Origin: an uncultured Cohaesibacter sp.
Lineage (GTDB): Bacteria > Pseudomonadota > Alphaproteobacteria > Rhizobiales > Cohaesibacteraceae
DNA: 64,000 nucleotides
Direction of reading: 5' to 3'
Assembly (NCBI RefSeq): GCF_963676275.1
Contig: NZ_OY781091.1
Coordinates: 2,954,775 to 3,018,774, forward strand
Part shown: positions 27,836-36,715 of the stretch, piece after piece
Numbering within the stretch: position 1 is the stretch's first letter
Layout of the letters: each line of letters starts with the position of its first letter
The notes under the pieces: model-generated
Database searches by the model: none
Told to the model about the DNA's origin: nothing
What the model saw: the letters and a program-made list of their open reading frames with translations, nothing else
Translations under genes and position numbers: made by a program

Positions 27836-28084
27836 TCAATCACCGCCAAAAAACCGTTGATACAAAAGCGTCAGAGCCAGAAACAGCCCGGCGGCAAGCG
27901 TCAGAATATTCTTGATCAGCTCCACACCACTGGCCATTCCGGTCTCCGGATCGATCAGACTGCCAAATATCCCGTTGGGAAAAGCGGCCCGCATGATCGC
28001 GCTCGCCCCCATCAGGGACACCAGCGCAAAGGCGAAGAAAAGCAGCAAAATCCGCAACCATCCGGGCATTTGGGGAAACATCAT
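27836..28084 (-). CDS. Small two-helix membrane protein, unknown
   Basis: 82 residues. Hydrophobic segments at about 8-32 and 60-77 flank a short loop with GIFGSLIDPETGMASG. The C-terminus is YQRFFGGD. I recognise no family. The start is ATG ATG at 28084/28081, which leaves no room for a ribosome-binding site outside the clpA terminator stem (28090-28113). ATG 28069 is an alternative. It is downstream of clpA on the same strand and might be expressed only by read-through or from a promoter within clpA. Confidence 0.6.
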   Translation of the reverse strand: MMFPQMPGWLRILLLFFAFALVSLMGASAIMRAAFPNGIFGSLIDPETGMASGVELIKNILTLAAGLFLALTLLYQRFFGGD

Positions 28085-28086
28085 GC

Positions 28087-28113
28087 AAAAGCGCCAGCGT
28101 TACCGCTGGCGCT
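28087..28113 (-). terminator. Terminator-like hairpin after clpA, touching the next start codon
   Basis: AGCGCCAGCG (28090-28099) pairs perfectly with CGCTGGCGCT (28104-28113) around TTAC. In the minus direction it is followed by TTTT, then the ATG of the next gene only 3 nt later. Confidence 0.75.
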
Positions 28114-28121
28114 CCTTGTCA

Positions 28122-30569
28122 TCATTTCTTGTCAAGCTTGGCAACGCTGGGAACCGAAGCCTTCTTTTTGGAAGACGTGCGGCGTCCACCCTTTTTCTCT
28201 TCGGGTTTGGCGGCAGCTTTGGCGGTGCCTTTCGGCTTGGCCTTCGTGATCGGGTTCGCCTCGGCCTTGACCGGCTCTTCGTCGTCGATCACGGTCAGGA
28301 ACAGCTTTTCCATATTGTCCAGATCGATATCGACGCGCACCGTGCCACCCTTGATCAGCTTGCCAAACAGGATCTCCTCGGCCAATGGCCGTTTGATATG
28401 TTCCTGAATGACGCGCCCGAGCGGACGGGCACCCATCTTCGGATCATAACCCTTCTTGGCAAGCCAGGCGGTGGCCGCGTCGGTCAATTCGAAGGTCACG
28501 CCACGGTCAGCCAACTGGGCTTCCAGCTGCATAACGAATTTGCGCACCACCTGATGAATGACGTCCGTCGGCAGGGCAGCAAACGGAATGACAGCATCCA
28601 GACGGTTGCGGAATTCCGGCGTGAACAGCTTGTTGATCGCTTCCTCGTCATCGCCAGAGCGCTCGCTCTGGGTAAAGCCGATCGCGGGCTTGTCCATTTC
28701 GGCTGCACCGGCATTCGTCGTCATCACCAGAATGACATTGCGGAAGTCAACCTGCTTGCCGTTATGGTCGGTGAGCTTGCCATGATCCATCACCTGCAAC
28801 AGGATATTATAGAGATCCGGATGCGCCTTCTCGATTTCGTCGAGCAGCAGCACACAATGGGGATGCTGGTCAACGCCATCGGTCAGCAGGCCACCCTGAT
28901 CAAAGCCGACATAGCCCGGAGGCGCGCCGATCAGGCGGGAGATGGTGTGCTTCTCCATATATTCGGACATGTCAAAGCGCAGCAGTTCCACGCCCATCAG
29001 ATCGGCCAGTTGCCGCGTCACCTCGGTCTTGCCAACCCCGGTGGGGCCAGAGAAGAGATAGCTGCCGATGGGCTTTTCCGGCTCGCGCAAACCGGCCCGG
29101 GCCAGCTTGATCTGGCTGGTCAGGGCATCAATGGCCTGATCCTGACCATAGACCATCCGCTTGAGATTGACTTCCAGATTGGACAGCACTTCCCTGTCGT
29201 CCTTGGAAACGGTCTTTGGCGGAATGCGGGCCATGGTGGCAACCGTGGCTTCCACTTCCTTTACCGAAATGCTCTTGCGCCGACGCGAGGCAGGCAGCAA
29301 CTGCTGAGCAGCCCCCGTCTCGTCGATCACGTCAATCGCCTTGTCCGGTAATTTCCTGTCATGAATATAGCGCGCCGAAAGCTCCACCGCCGATTTGATG
29401 GCGTCATTGGAGAATTTGACGCTGTGATAATCCTCGAAATAAGGCTTCAGCCCCTTGAGGATATCAATCGCATCGGGAATAGATGGCTCATTGACATCGA
29501 TTTTCTGGAAACGGCGCACAAGGGCGCGGTCCTTCTCGAAGAACTGGCGATATTCCTTGTAGGTGGTCGACCCCATGCATCTAAGATTGCCCGCGGCAAG
29601 GGATGGCTTGAGCAGGTTGGAAGCATCCATGGCGCCGCCAGACGTGGCACCCGCTCCGATCACCGTATGAATCTCGTCAATGAACAGGATCGCCCCGTCA
29701 AATTCCTCGATTTCCTTGATGACGCGTTTGAGGCGCTCTTCAAAATCACCGCGATAGCGGGTCCCTGCCAGCAGGGTGCCCATATCGAGCGAGAAAATGG
29801 TAGCCCCCTTGAGAACATCAGGCACCTTGTCGTCAACGATCCGTTTGGCCAGACCTTCAGCAATCGCCGTCTTGCCAACGCCGGGGTCACCGACAAACAG
29901 GGGGTTATTCTTGGACCGGCGGCAAAGCACCTGAATGGTGCGGTGGATTTCGGCGTCGCGCCCGATCAGGATATCAATCTTGCCGTCCCGAGCCTTGTCA
30001 TTCAGATTGACGGCATAGGCCTTGAGCGCTTCTGTCTTGCCGCCGCCCTCTTCCTCGTCATCATCGAAATCGAAATCGTCTTCCATGTCATCATCCGCGC
30101 CAGAAGGCGGCACGCCATCGGAAAAACCGGGCGCCTTTGCGATACCATGGGAAATATAATTGACCGCATCATAGCGGGTCATGTCCTGATCATGCAGGAA
30201 ATAGGCGGCATGGCTCTCCCGTTCGGCAAAAATGGCAACCAGAACATTGGCTCCGGTAACCTCTTCGCGGCCCGAGGACTGCACATGAATGACCGCGCGC
30301 TGGATAACGCGCTGGAAACCGGCTGTCGGCTTGGAATCCTGCCCCTTGTCCATCACCAGATTGGAAAGCTCATTGTCGATATAGTCGAGCAGATTCTTTT
30401 CCAACAGATCCAAATCCACTCCACAGGCGCGCATCACTGCCGCCGCATCGCTGTCATCAATCAATGCGAACAGCAGATGTTCGAGTGTTGCAAACTCCTG
30501 AAACCGCTCATTCGCGGTCATCAGAGCCTTGTGCAAAGCAGCTTCCAGACTGTTAGAAAATGATGGCAC
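28122..30569 (-). CDS. clpA: ATP-dependent Clp protease ATP-binding subunit ClpA
   Basis: 815 residues. ClpA unfolds substrates and feeds them to ClpP. The N-domain spans 1-140. A strongly acidic linker near 158-175 (DDDMEDDFDFDDDEEE) follows. D1 has Walker A GDPGVGKTA and Walker B FIDEIH. D2 has GPTGVGKTE and LLLDEIEKAH. The ClpP-docking loop contains IGF (PAIGFTQSE). The last 50 or so residues are a Lys/Ala/Pro-rich extension beyond the E. coli length. GTG 30569 is preceded by AGGA. It follows clpS by 9 nt, the usual arrangement. Confidence 0.96.
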   Translation of the reverse strand: MPSFSNSLEAALHKALMTANERFQEFATLEHLLFALIDDSDAAAVMRACGVDLDLLEKNLLDYIDNELSNLVMDKGQDSKPTAGFQRVIQRAVIHVQSSGREEVTGANVLVAIFAERESHAAYFLHDQDMTRYDAVNYISHGIAKAPGFSDGVPPSGADDDMEDDFDFDDDEEEGGGKTEALKAYAVNLNDKARDGKIDILIGRDAEIHRTIQVLCRRSKNNPLFVGDPGVGKTAIAEGLAKRIVDDKVPDVLKGATIFSLDMGTLLAGTRYRGDFEERLKRVIKEIEEFDGAILFIDEIHTVIGAGATSGGAMDASNLLKPSLAAGNLRCMGSTTYKEYRQFFEKDRALVRRFQKIDVNEPSIPDAIDILKGLKPYFEDYHSVKFSNDAIKSAVELSARYIHDRKLPDKAIDVIDETGAAQQLLPASRRRKSISVKEVEATVATMARIPPKTVSKDDREVLSNLEVNLKRMVYGQDQAIDALTSQIKLARAGLREPEKPIGSYLFSGPTGVGKTEVTRQLADLMGVELLRFDMSEYMEKHTISRLIGAPPGYVGFDQGGLLTDGVDQHPHCVLLLDEIEKAHPDLYNILLQVMDHGKLTDHNGKQVDFRNVILVMTTNAGAAEMDKPAIGFTQSERSGDDEEAINKLFTPEFRNRLDAVIPFAALPTDVIHQVVRKFVMQLEAQLADRGVTFELTDAATAWLAKKGYDPKMGARPLGRVIQEHIKRPLAEEILFGKLIKGGTVRVDIDLDNMEKLFLTVIDDEEPVKAEANPITKAKPKGTAKAAAKPEEKKGGRRTSSKKKASVPSVAKLDKK

Positions 30570-30578
30570 TTGCTATCC

Positions 30579-30923
30579 TCACTTTTTTTCCATGATGCAT
30601 TGCAGCGGGTGCTGGTGTTGATGTGCGAAATCCATGACCTGGCTCACCTTCGTCTCCGCCACCTCATAGGTAAAGACACCACACTCCCCAACACCATGAT
30701 GGTGAACGTGAAGCATGATACGGGTTGCATCTTCTCGGCCCTTGTTGAAAAACGCTTCCAGAACGTGAACGACAAACTCCATTGGCGTGAAGTCATCATT
30801 CAACAGCAGGACCCTATACATATTAGGACGCTTGGTCTTGGGTTTCGATTTTGTTGTGACCCCAAGGTCTTCATCTTCATCCAGGCGACGAATATCCTTA
30901 CTCATTGTTTGAGTTGTCTCCAC
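30579..30923 (-). CDS. clpS: ATP-dependent Clp protease adaptor ClpS
   Basis: 114 residues. ClpS recognises N-degrons and delivers them to ClpA. The binding pocket residues are in [20 protein letters not shown] and [15 protein letters not shown], with Asn-Asp-Asp and the conserved His. A flexible charged N-terminal extension precedes the fold. The start is taken as GTG 30923 with GGGGAG 5 nt before it; ATG 30905 would give the more usual MSKDIRR start but has poorer spacing. First gene of the clpS-clpA operon. Confidence 0.95.
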   Translation of the reverse strand: METTQTMSKDIRRLDEDEDLGVTTKSKPKTKRPNMYRVLLLNDDFTPMEFVVHVLEAFFNKGREDATRIMLHVHHHGVGECGVFTYEVAETKVSQVMDFAHQHQHPLQCIMEKK

Positions 30924-31372
30924 ATATTCTCCCCGGCCGGATGCCGGGTTATTCTTTTGGCTGGGCTCATTTTATCCCCAACAGATTGCCACAACAGGCC
31001 CCTTGGGTCCTCATGAGTCGAGCCCCCATAGATATGAGTTTGACACACAAAAAACCCCAGATGCCACAAAATAATGTAAGCACGCTCTCCTTCCATTGTA
31101 AGGGTATATGCTTCCATAGCAAAACAGAACTTATTTTCACAAATTACCAAACGAAATCAGATACATAATCCAATTACAGCAAAAATCGGCCAATAAAAAT
31201 TTTTCGCAATATGCTGTGCGGCCCACATTTTTTACCTTTTCCTAACCGAGATTCCATACCCTTTGAAAAGGAATGCGACGGACAGGCATTTTGCTCGTCA
31301 GCGTCGCAAAAAGCAACAAAACCCAAAAGCGGAAAAATCCGTCAGTTATGACAAACATTCAAAGGACGTCAA
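30924..31372. other. AT-rich divergent intergenic region, clpS / D,D-carboxypeptidase
   Basis: No gene is seen. The stretch 31040-31250 is AT-rich and should hold both promoters. An imperfect hairpin with GCGACG/CGTCGC arms (about 31274-31309) lies in the leader of the plus-strand gene. Confidence 0.45.
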
Positions 31373-32923
31373 GTGTTTAGAGTAGCGTTCAGAGCCACAC
31401 GGCGCGCCCCGATTGCGCGCCCAGCAATTATGATCGCCGCAGCCTTTTTTATGGCGATTGCTGCGCTGGCCCCCTCTTCCGCCCAGGCCAATTCCAAATA
31501 TGCTGGCTATGTCATAGACGTCAAAAGCGGCAAGGTGCTTTATTCCAACAGCGCCAATTCCCTGCGTTATCCAGCCTCGCTGACCAAGATGATGACGCTC
31601 TATATGGTGTTCGAGAAACTCGAGCAGGGCGAATTGTCCCTGAGCAGCCGTCTCAAGGTTTCAAGGCATGCAGCCGGACAGGCACCTTCCAAGCTGGGCC
31701 TGAAACCGGGCAGCACCATCAGTGTCAAGGATGCCATCCTTGCGCTGGTTACCAAGTCAGCCAACGATGTTGCCGCCGTGATTGCGGAAAATATCGGCGG
31801 AAGTGAATCCAAATTCGCCAGCATGATGACATCAACGGCCCGCTCCATCGGCATGTCCCGGACCACCTTCAAGAATGCTTCGGGCCTGCCCAACTCGCAA
31901 CAGCGAACGACAGCCGCCGACATGGCGCTGCTGGGACAGGCTTTGCAGGACCGTTTTCCGACCTATTACAAATATTTCAACACCCGCGTCTTCCAGTATG
32001 GCAAGGCACGCTACGGCAACCACAACAAGCTTCTGGGCCGAGTCAAGGGTGTTGACGGCATCAAGACCGGCTATACCAACGCATCCGGCTTCAACCTGGT
32101 CACCAACGTGAAAACCGGAGACCGTCACATTGTTGCCGTTGTCATGGGTGGACGGACCGGCGCCAGCCGCGACGCCCAGATGCGCAAACTGATCAAGGAC
32201 TATCTGCCCAAGGCCAAGACCGGACGACGCATGACTGCGCTGGTCGGAACGCCAGCCAAGCGCAGCTACGTCCAACTGGCAGAAACGGTTCCTCTGCCAA
32301 AAGCGAAAACCATTGCACCGGCAGGCACCATGCTTGTTGCTTCTGCAGCCCCGGCTCTGCCCAAGGCGTCCACCATCAGCCCGGCTGCTATCGAGCAGTC
32401 GCCGATGGAGAGCGAGAATGCGCTGGAAACCGAAGCCGTACAGCTCGACATTCTGCCAAGGGCAAGCAGCATGGGCACCACGTCAGCAGTACGTCAGGCC
32501 GTGGCAGCAAGCGTCGATACCCTGCCAGCACCGCGTGCAGAGCTGACAACAGCGTCGCTTACGACCGCCGCGCTGGCCATTCCACCACTACCGCGCCCGG
32601 CCAACGATGCCATTGGCGATCTCTCGACCCATGCCGCAGCACTGCCTGAAGCCGCGCCGATCCGCGAGACGGTACCGTCCGGCTGGCAGATCCAGCTTAG
32701 CGCCACCCCTTCTCTGGAGGCTGCAAATGACATTCTTGACAAGGCCCGTGCAAGCAACAAGAGCCTGCTCAAAGGCCGCGTCAATCACACCGAAACGGTT
32801 CAGAAAGGCAACAGCACCCTTTATCGAGCCCGTTTCGCCGGCTTCCCGAGCAAATCTGCCGCACGAGACGCCTGCAGCACCTTGAAGAAACAGAAATTTG
32901 CCTGTTTGGCACTGAATCCCTAA
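31373..32923 (+). CDS. D-alanyl-D-alanine carboxypeptidase (peptidase S11) with C-terminal SPOR domain
   Basis: 516 residues. A Sec signal peptide covers about 1-39 (hydrophobic core then SSAQA-N). The penicillin-binding fold has SLTK (Ser69 nucleophile, Lys72), SAN at 129-131 and KTG at 231-233. It trims the terminal D-Ala from peptidoglycan stem peptides in the periplasm. A Pro/Ala-rich linker (about 290-430) leads to a SPOR domain at about 440-516 (WQIQLSATPSLEAANDIL, ending KKQKFACLALNP). SPOR domains bind denuded glycan strands at the septum, suggesting a division-site role. The start is GTG 31373 with AAAGGA upstream. Confidence 0.93.
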   Translation: MFRVAFRATRRAPIARPAIMIAAAFFMAIAALAPSSAQANSKYAGYVIDVKSGKVLYSNSANSLRYPASLTKMMTLYMVFEKLEQGELSLSSRLKVSRHAAGQAPSKLGLKPGSTISVKDAILALVTKSANDVAAVIAENIGGSESKFASMMTSTARSIGMSRTTFKNASGLPNSQQRTTAADMALLGQALQDRFPTYYKYFNTRVFQYGKARYGNHNKLLGRVKGVDGIKTGYTNASGFNLVTNVKTGDRHIVAVVMGGRTGASRDAQMRKLIKDYLPKAKTGRRMTALVGTPAKRSYVQLAETVPLPKAKTIAPAGTMLVASAAPALPKASTISPAAIEQSPMESENALETEAVQLDILPRASSMGTTSAVRQAVAASVDTLPAPRAELTTASLTTAALAIPPLPRPANDAIGDLSTHAAALPEAAPIRETVPSGWQIQLSATPSLEAANDILDKARASNKSLLKGRVNHTETVQKGNSTLYRARFAGFPSKSAARDACSTLKKQKFACLALNP

Positions 32924-32944
32924 GAGTAATTGAGTAACAGGAGA

Positions 32945-33640
32945 TCAGTCATGTTTTCCGAGCAAGACGGATTTGGCAGCGTTGATCTTGGAGGCGAGAA
33001 AAGTGGAGCCCCCGTGGTCCGGGTGGAGCCGCTTCATCAGGCGCCTATGAGCGTCAACAATTTCCGCCTCGCTGGCACCCGCCGCAAGCCCAAGCACCTG
33101 ATAGGCTTCCTCCTGGGTCATGGGGCCAGAGTCAGACGCGCGTCCTTCCCGCGCTGCCGGGTCAATATCGAAGCTTTCTCGCCAGTCGGGGTACCGGCCA
33201 TCAAGATAAGCTTCAAGTAGATCGCGGCTTTCCTTGTCGCCACCAACTTCGTGCCAGAGGCTGCCCAGTTCTGCCTCGGCCAAACTGTCCAGCTCCCGCC
33301 CCTCGAAGCTCCCCGCCAGCACCTGACCGATTATGATGCCCGTATCATGATCAAGCGTCATTTCCAGCGCCGCAGTTCGGACGGTCGATCCCCTCCCGCT
33401 CTCCTGATCTGCCCCGGCCAGATAGCTTTTCTTGCGCAACAGAGACCAGGCAAACACCGCCAGCGGCATGGCCACGACCCATTGCCGCCGGATCAGGAAA
33501 AAGCCCGCCAGCATCAGACAGACAACCCCGCCCAGCTTGTAGAGCAGCGAAACCACATCGCCCGGCGGCGCATAAGCTGCCCAGCGCACGATCAGAAGAA
33601 CGCCGACGAAAAGGAGAAAACCGGCCAGCAGATAAATCAT
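32945..33640 (-). CDS. Membrane-anchored J-domain protein
   Basis: 231 residues. Hydrophobic helices at about 3-20 and 35-67 anchor it. The C-terminal J-domain (about 174-231) contains AYQVLGLAAGASEAEI and the HPD motif at 206-208 (LKRLHPDHGG-like), which stimulates DnaK ATPase. The arrangement, membrane anchor plus C-terminal J-domain, resembles the TIM14/Pam18 group, common in alphaproteobacteria. It lies 15 nt after the VWA gene on the same strand and is probably co-expressed. The client or partner is unknown. Confidence 0.88.
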   Translation of the reverse strand: MIYLLAGFLLFVGVLLIVRWAAYAPPGDVVSLLYKLGGVVCLMLAGFFLIRRQWVVAMPLAVFAWSLLRKKSYLAGADQESGRGSTVRTAALEMTLDHDTGIIIGQVLAGSFEGRELDSLAEAELGSLWHEVGGDKESRDLLEAYLDGRYPDWRESFDIDPAAREGRASDSGPMTQEEAYQVLGLAAGASEAEIVDAHRRLMKRLHPDHGGSTFLASKINAAKSVLLGKHD

Positions 33641-33655
33641 GTTGGATGCTCATCC

Positions 33656-34396
33656 TTACTTTTTTGAGGGCAGTTTGGGCAATTGCTTCTGCAAATCCTG
33701 CGGCAAACGGGTCACATCGCGCCCCGATGCCGCATAGGCCGCAATACCTTTGAGATAATCGGACAGCTTGAATTTGGCCCCTTTGTCAAACTGACCATAG
33801 GCGCCGCCAGTCAATCGCGCAATTGCCTTGAAGACATGGGCCGCCATGGCATCGGTCCCTTCCTGAAAGACAAAAACCGGAACACCCCTCAAGGCAACGT
33901 CACCGGCCAGCCCGACAATGACGTCGGGATCCTCTTCCAGACAATCACCAACATAGACAACCGCATCGATGCGCGTTTTTCTGGCCTCATTTTTCACATG
34001 TTGGAGAATGCGGCCCAACTGTGTGCGCCCTGCCCGACAGTCAAACCGCTCCATCCATCCGATCATGTCGGCCGATGACAGGGTCCAGCGACTGGCGCGG
34101 CATTCGTTCGTTCCGCGAAAATAGACCAGTTGGGTGGCCAGCCCGCCATGCTTCTGGGCGACGTCAAACATCTCGCTTTGCAGCGAACAGGCAACATCCC
34201 ATGTCGGTTGACGCGACATGGTCGCATCAAGGGCAAAGATCAGATTGCCGCTTGCCGGTTTCAGCCCCTGCGCTTCCTGCGCCTTGCGCACCAGCTTCGC
34301 CTTGGAAAGAAATGCCGCCACCTCGCCTTTGTCCGAACGCACGGATGGAGCCGATTGCTCTGTTCTCTCAACCAATTGATCTTTTTTCTCGACCAT
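33656..34396 (-). CDS. VWA-domain protein
   Basis: 246 residues. The von Willebrand A fold begins NLIFALDATMSRQPTWD. DATMS at 57-61 is a variant of the MIDAS DxSxS motif, with Thr for the first Ser. DAVVYVGDCLEED near 140 supplies the later acidic metal ligand. The N-terminal 45 residues are charged and probably extended. No signal peptide is visible. GGGAGGA precedes the ATG. The gene forms a pair with the J-domain gene. VWA/J-domain pairing recurs in rhizobia, but I know of no assigned function. Confidence 0.82.
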   Translation of the reverse strand: MVEKKDQLVERTEQSAPSVRSDKGEVAAFLSKAKLVRKAQEAQGLKPASGNLIFALDATMSRQPTWDVACSLQSEMFDVAQKHGGLATQLVYFRGTNECRASRWTLSSADMIGWMERFDCRAGRTQLGRILQHVKNEARKTRIDAVVYVGDCLEEDPDVIVGLAGDVALRGVPVFVFQEGTDAMAAHVFKAIARLTGGAYGQFDKGAKFKLSDYLKGIAAYAASGRDVTRLPQDLQKQLPKLPSKK

Positions 34397-34573
34397 TATG
34401 GTCTGTCCTCCCGGGCACGACTGGCATTGGCTTTGTTGAAAGATATTCCTTTCACTATGTAGTCATGTATCGAAAAAAGCCAACCACTCAAATGGTTTCG
34501 CAAGCCACAGGGGCTAGAAACAAAGCGCACGCCTCATTGTCCGGCTCGCGCCGAGCGCCAATCCCCAATTGCC

Positions 34574-35008
34574 TCAAAGCAGGCCAAGTTCCGCAAGTTC
34601 GCGTCGAAAATCGGCGGGCAAATCGTCATCCTGTCGCAGCGGGTCGATATCTTTGGGGGCTTCATTATCCTTGAGATAGCGCCAGCCCTGAAAGGCCCGT
34701 TTGGGCTGGGACTCGGTGCGGATCAATGTCGGCTCCATGACGATCTGACATCTGGAAATGCCGTCCTCACTGACAATCTGCCTGAGATCGATGATTGGCT
34801 GACGCGCCAGAATCATGCCCTTGATAACCCAGTAAAGCGATCCACCGTCGAGCAGTTCCTCGCGTCGCTTCGGTGTCATGCGCGTCGTGTGAATATGCTC
34901 CTGCGGCTCTCCTGCCAGAGCAAGCAGATGCTGCCTATGCTCGATCCAGTGTTCCAGATCATCAACGCTGTCGACGCCAACGCACAATTTTACAATATGA
35001 ACAGTCAT
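34574..35008 (-). CDS. DUF1489 family protein
   Basis: 144 residues with the DUF1489 features IVKLCVGVDSVDDLEHW at the start, YWVIKGMILARQPIIDLR in the middle and GWRYLKDNEAPKDI near the end. This alphaproteobacterial family has no known function. The ATG at 35008 is preceded by AAGGAACC. It is on the same strand as the VWA/J pair but 177 nt upstream of it, so the linkage is uncertain. Confidence 0.88.
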   Translation of the reverse strand: MTVHIVKLCVGVDSVDDLEHWIEHRQHLLALAGEPQEHIHTTRMTPKRREELLDGGSLYWVIKGMILARQPIIDLRQIVSEDGISRCQIVMEPTLIRTESQPKRAFQGWRYLKDNEAPKDIDPLRQDDDLPADFRRELAELGLL

Positions 35009-35149
35009 GCCGGTTCCTTATCACGCAGTTCATACGCTATAAAGATAAGAACGGATCGCCTAAACTTGGTCATGGATTTATGCACATTTTGCTATAAGTT
35101 ATAAAAAGCGAATTTTCTGAATTCGCCACTTCAGACAGGGAAAGACTCG

Positions 35150-36046
35150 ATGCGAATATTTGTTACAGGCGGCACCGGTCTGGTTGGCCGAGCCATTGTC
35201 AAAGCATTTCTCAAAAGGGGTGATGACGTCACCACTTTAGCCCGTTCTGACAAAAGTGCTGATATTCAAAGAGAATTGGGCGCAACTCCGATCCGTGGCA
35301 GCCTGACCGATCCGGGCGACTGGGTCAATCTCGCTCTCGAACATGAAGCTTTCATCCACGCCGCTGCGACCTTCGACAACGACATGGGCAGCGTTGATCA
35401 CAATCTGGTGCGCGCCCTTCTGGAGCAGGCCCAAAGCCTTCCCGAAGAGCATCAAATTCCGTTCCTCTATACCGGAGGCTGCTGGCTATATCCCGAAGAG
35501 CCGGTCATCCCCATTTCGGAACGCCACATGCTTGAGCCAATGCAGGAATTCGAGTGGATGCTGGACAGCATAGAGCAGCTCAACGAATGCCCGAACTTCC
35601 TGCTGACTGTCATCCATCCCGGCCTTGTCATCGACAAGGGGCGCGGCTTCATCGCCAATTATGCCCGCGACTTAAGGGAAAATGGTGAAATCACCATCGT
35701 CGATTCCACCGAAACCCATTTCCCCATCGTCCATGCGGATGATCTGGCACAGCTCTATGTGAGCGCCCTTGACAATCGGGGCGACGGATTGCTGCTCAAC
35801 GCCAGCGCCATAAAAAGCGCCACAGCCGGAGAAATTGGGAAGCTGGTTGCCCAGAATTGCAAGCTGCCCTATCAGGCCAGCGTCATCTCCATTGAAGAAG
35901 CTCAGGAACGCCTTGGCAGTTGGGCGTCCGCCCATGCCCGCTCGCAACGCATGTCTTCCGACCGCGCCCGCCAGTTGCTGGGCTGGGCCCCTCAATATGA
36001 CACCATCGAAAAGCTGGTGCAGGAGAGCCTACTGGAGGATCGCTGA
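35150..36046 (+). CDS. NAD(P)-dependent epimerase/dehydratase family protein (extended SDR-like)
   Basis: 298 residues. An N-terminal Rossmann fold with GGTGLVG at 7-13 binds NAD(P). The usual YxxxK catalytic motif is not clear: the region that should hold it reads LYTGGCWLYPEEP, so enzyme activity is uncertain. The substrate-binding half ends with GWAPQYDTIEKLVQESL, typical of nucleotide-sugar epimerase relatives. AGGGAAAG precedes the ATG. It is followed by a strong terminator and is likely monocistronic. Confidence 0.82.
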   Translation: MRIFVTGGTGLVGRAIVKAFLKRGDDVTTLARSDKSADIQRELGATPIRGSLTDPGDWVNLALEHEAFIHAAATFDNDMGSVDHNLVRALLEQAQSLPEEHQIPFLYTGGCWLYPEEPVIPISERHMLEPMQEFEWMLDSIEQLNECPNFLLTVIHPGLVIDKGRGFIANYARDLRENGEITIVDSTETHFPIVHADDLAQLYVSALDNRGDGLLLNASAIKSATAGEIGKLVAQNCKLPYQASVISIEEAQERLGSWASAHARSQRMSSDRARQLLGWAPQYDTIEKLVQESLLEDR

Positions 36047-36116
36047 AATTTCTTCAGCCACAAGGTTTGTTGACAGGAGCGCACCGCTCCCTGGCCACCT
36101 TTTATGTGCATTTTCG

Positions 36117-36148
36117 GCCGAAGGATGATGGCCATCCTTCGGCTTTTT
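36117..36148 (+). terminator. Intrinsic terminator after the SDR gene
   Basis: GCCGAAGGATG (36117-36127) pairs perfectly with CATCCTTCGGC (36133-36143) around ATGGC, followed by five T residues. Confidence 0.9.
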
Positions 36149-36219
36149 CGTTGCCTGCATTCTGCGAAAATCCCCGCCCTCTACCACCTTATTCCATAGC
36201 CCGTGCGTCATATTTTTCC

Positions 36220-36247
36220 TTGACTTAATATTCGAATATACTAAATT
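36220..36247 (+). promoter_or_regulatory. Candidate promoter with a palindromic operator, upstream of the bigR-like gene
   Basis: TTGACT (36220-36225) and TAAATT (36242-36247) are 16 nt apart. Between them ATATTCGAATAT (36228-36239) is a perfect 12-bp palindrome. BigR-type repressors are known to bind AT-rich palindromes near the -10 region of their own promoters, so this is the natural operator candidate. Binding is inferred, not shown. Confidence 0.55.
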
Positions 36248-36347
36248 AGCAAAATCTAATGATACTTTGACCAGCGCCAAGCAGACCCGACGCACGTCCC
36301 CCAAGCGCGGGTTTGCCGCGCTGATTGATTTCAAAGCAGGACCGGGA

Positions 36348-36692
36348 ATGGCAGAGGATTCTTCAATCGAAGCTTTGGCGGATCAGGCAGACGAAGTCGC
36401 GCGACTTCTGAAACTGCTCGGCAACGGCAATCGCTTGAGGATCCTTTGTCAACTCACGGATGGCGAAGACAAATCGGTCAATTGCCTTGCCGATCGTCTC
36501 AATATAAGCCAGAGCGCCCTTTCCCAGCATCTTGCCAAAATGCGCGAAGATGGCCTGATTTCAGGCCGCCGCGACGCTCAAACGATTTATTACTCCATAT
36601 CAGATGGAAATGCCGAGCTGTTGCTGAGTGTCCTCAAGGATCTCTACTGCTCAAATGAAAACAACGACGATTCTCAGGCAAAGGCCGAGTGA
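36348..36692 (+). CDS. ArsR-family regulator, BigR/SqrR-like persulfide sensor candidate
   Basis: 114 residues of a winged-helix ArsR fold. The recognition helix is in NISQSALSQHLAKMREDGLI. There are three cysteines: Cys34 (RILCQL), Cys46 and Cys101 (DLYC). Cys34 and Cys101 fall where BigR and SqrR have the pair that forms a tri- or tetrasulfide on exposure to reactive sulfur species, releasing DNA. No ArsR or SmtB metal-site cysteine motif is visible in the recognition helix. ATG 36348 has AGGA 6 nt upstream; an in-frame start at 36267 would lie over the promoter region. The rhodanese gene follows directly, supporting a sulfur role. Confidence 0.82.
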   Translation: MAEDSSIEALADQADEVARLLKLLGNGNRLRILCQLTDGEDKSVNCLADRLNISQSALSQHLAKMREDGLISGRRDAQTIYYSISDGNAELLLSVLKDLYCSNENNDDSQAKAE

Positions 36693-36715
36693 TTTTCAAG
36701 GAAAGCCCGCACGAA

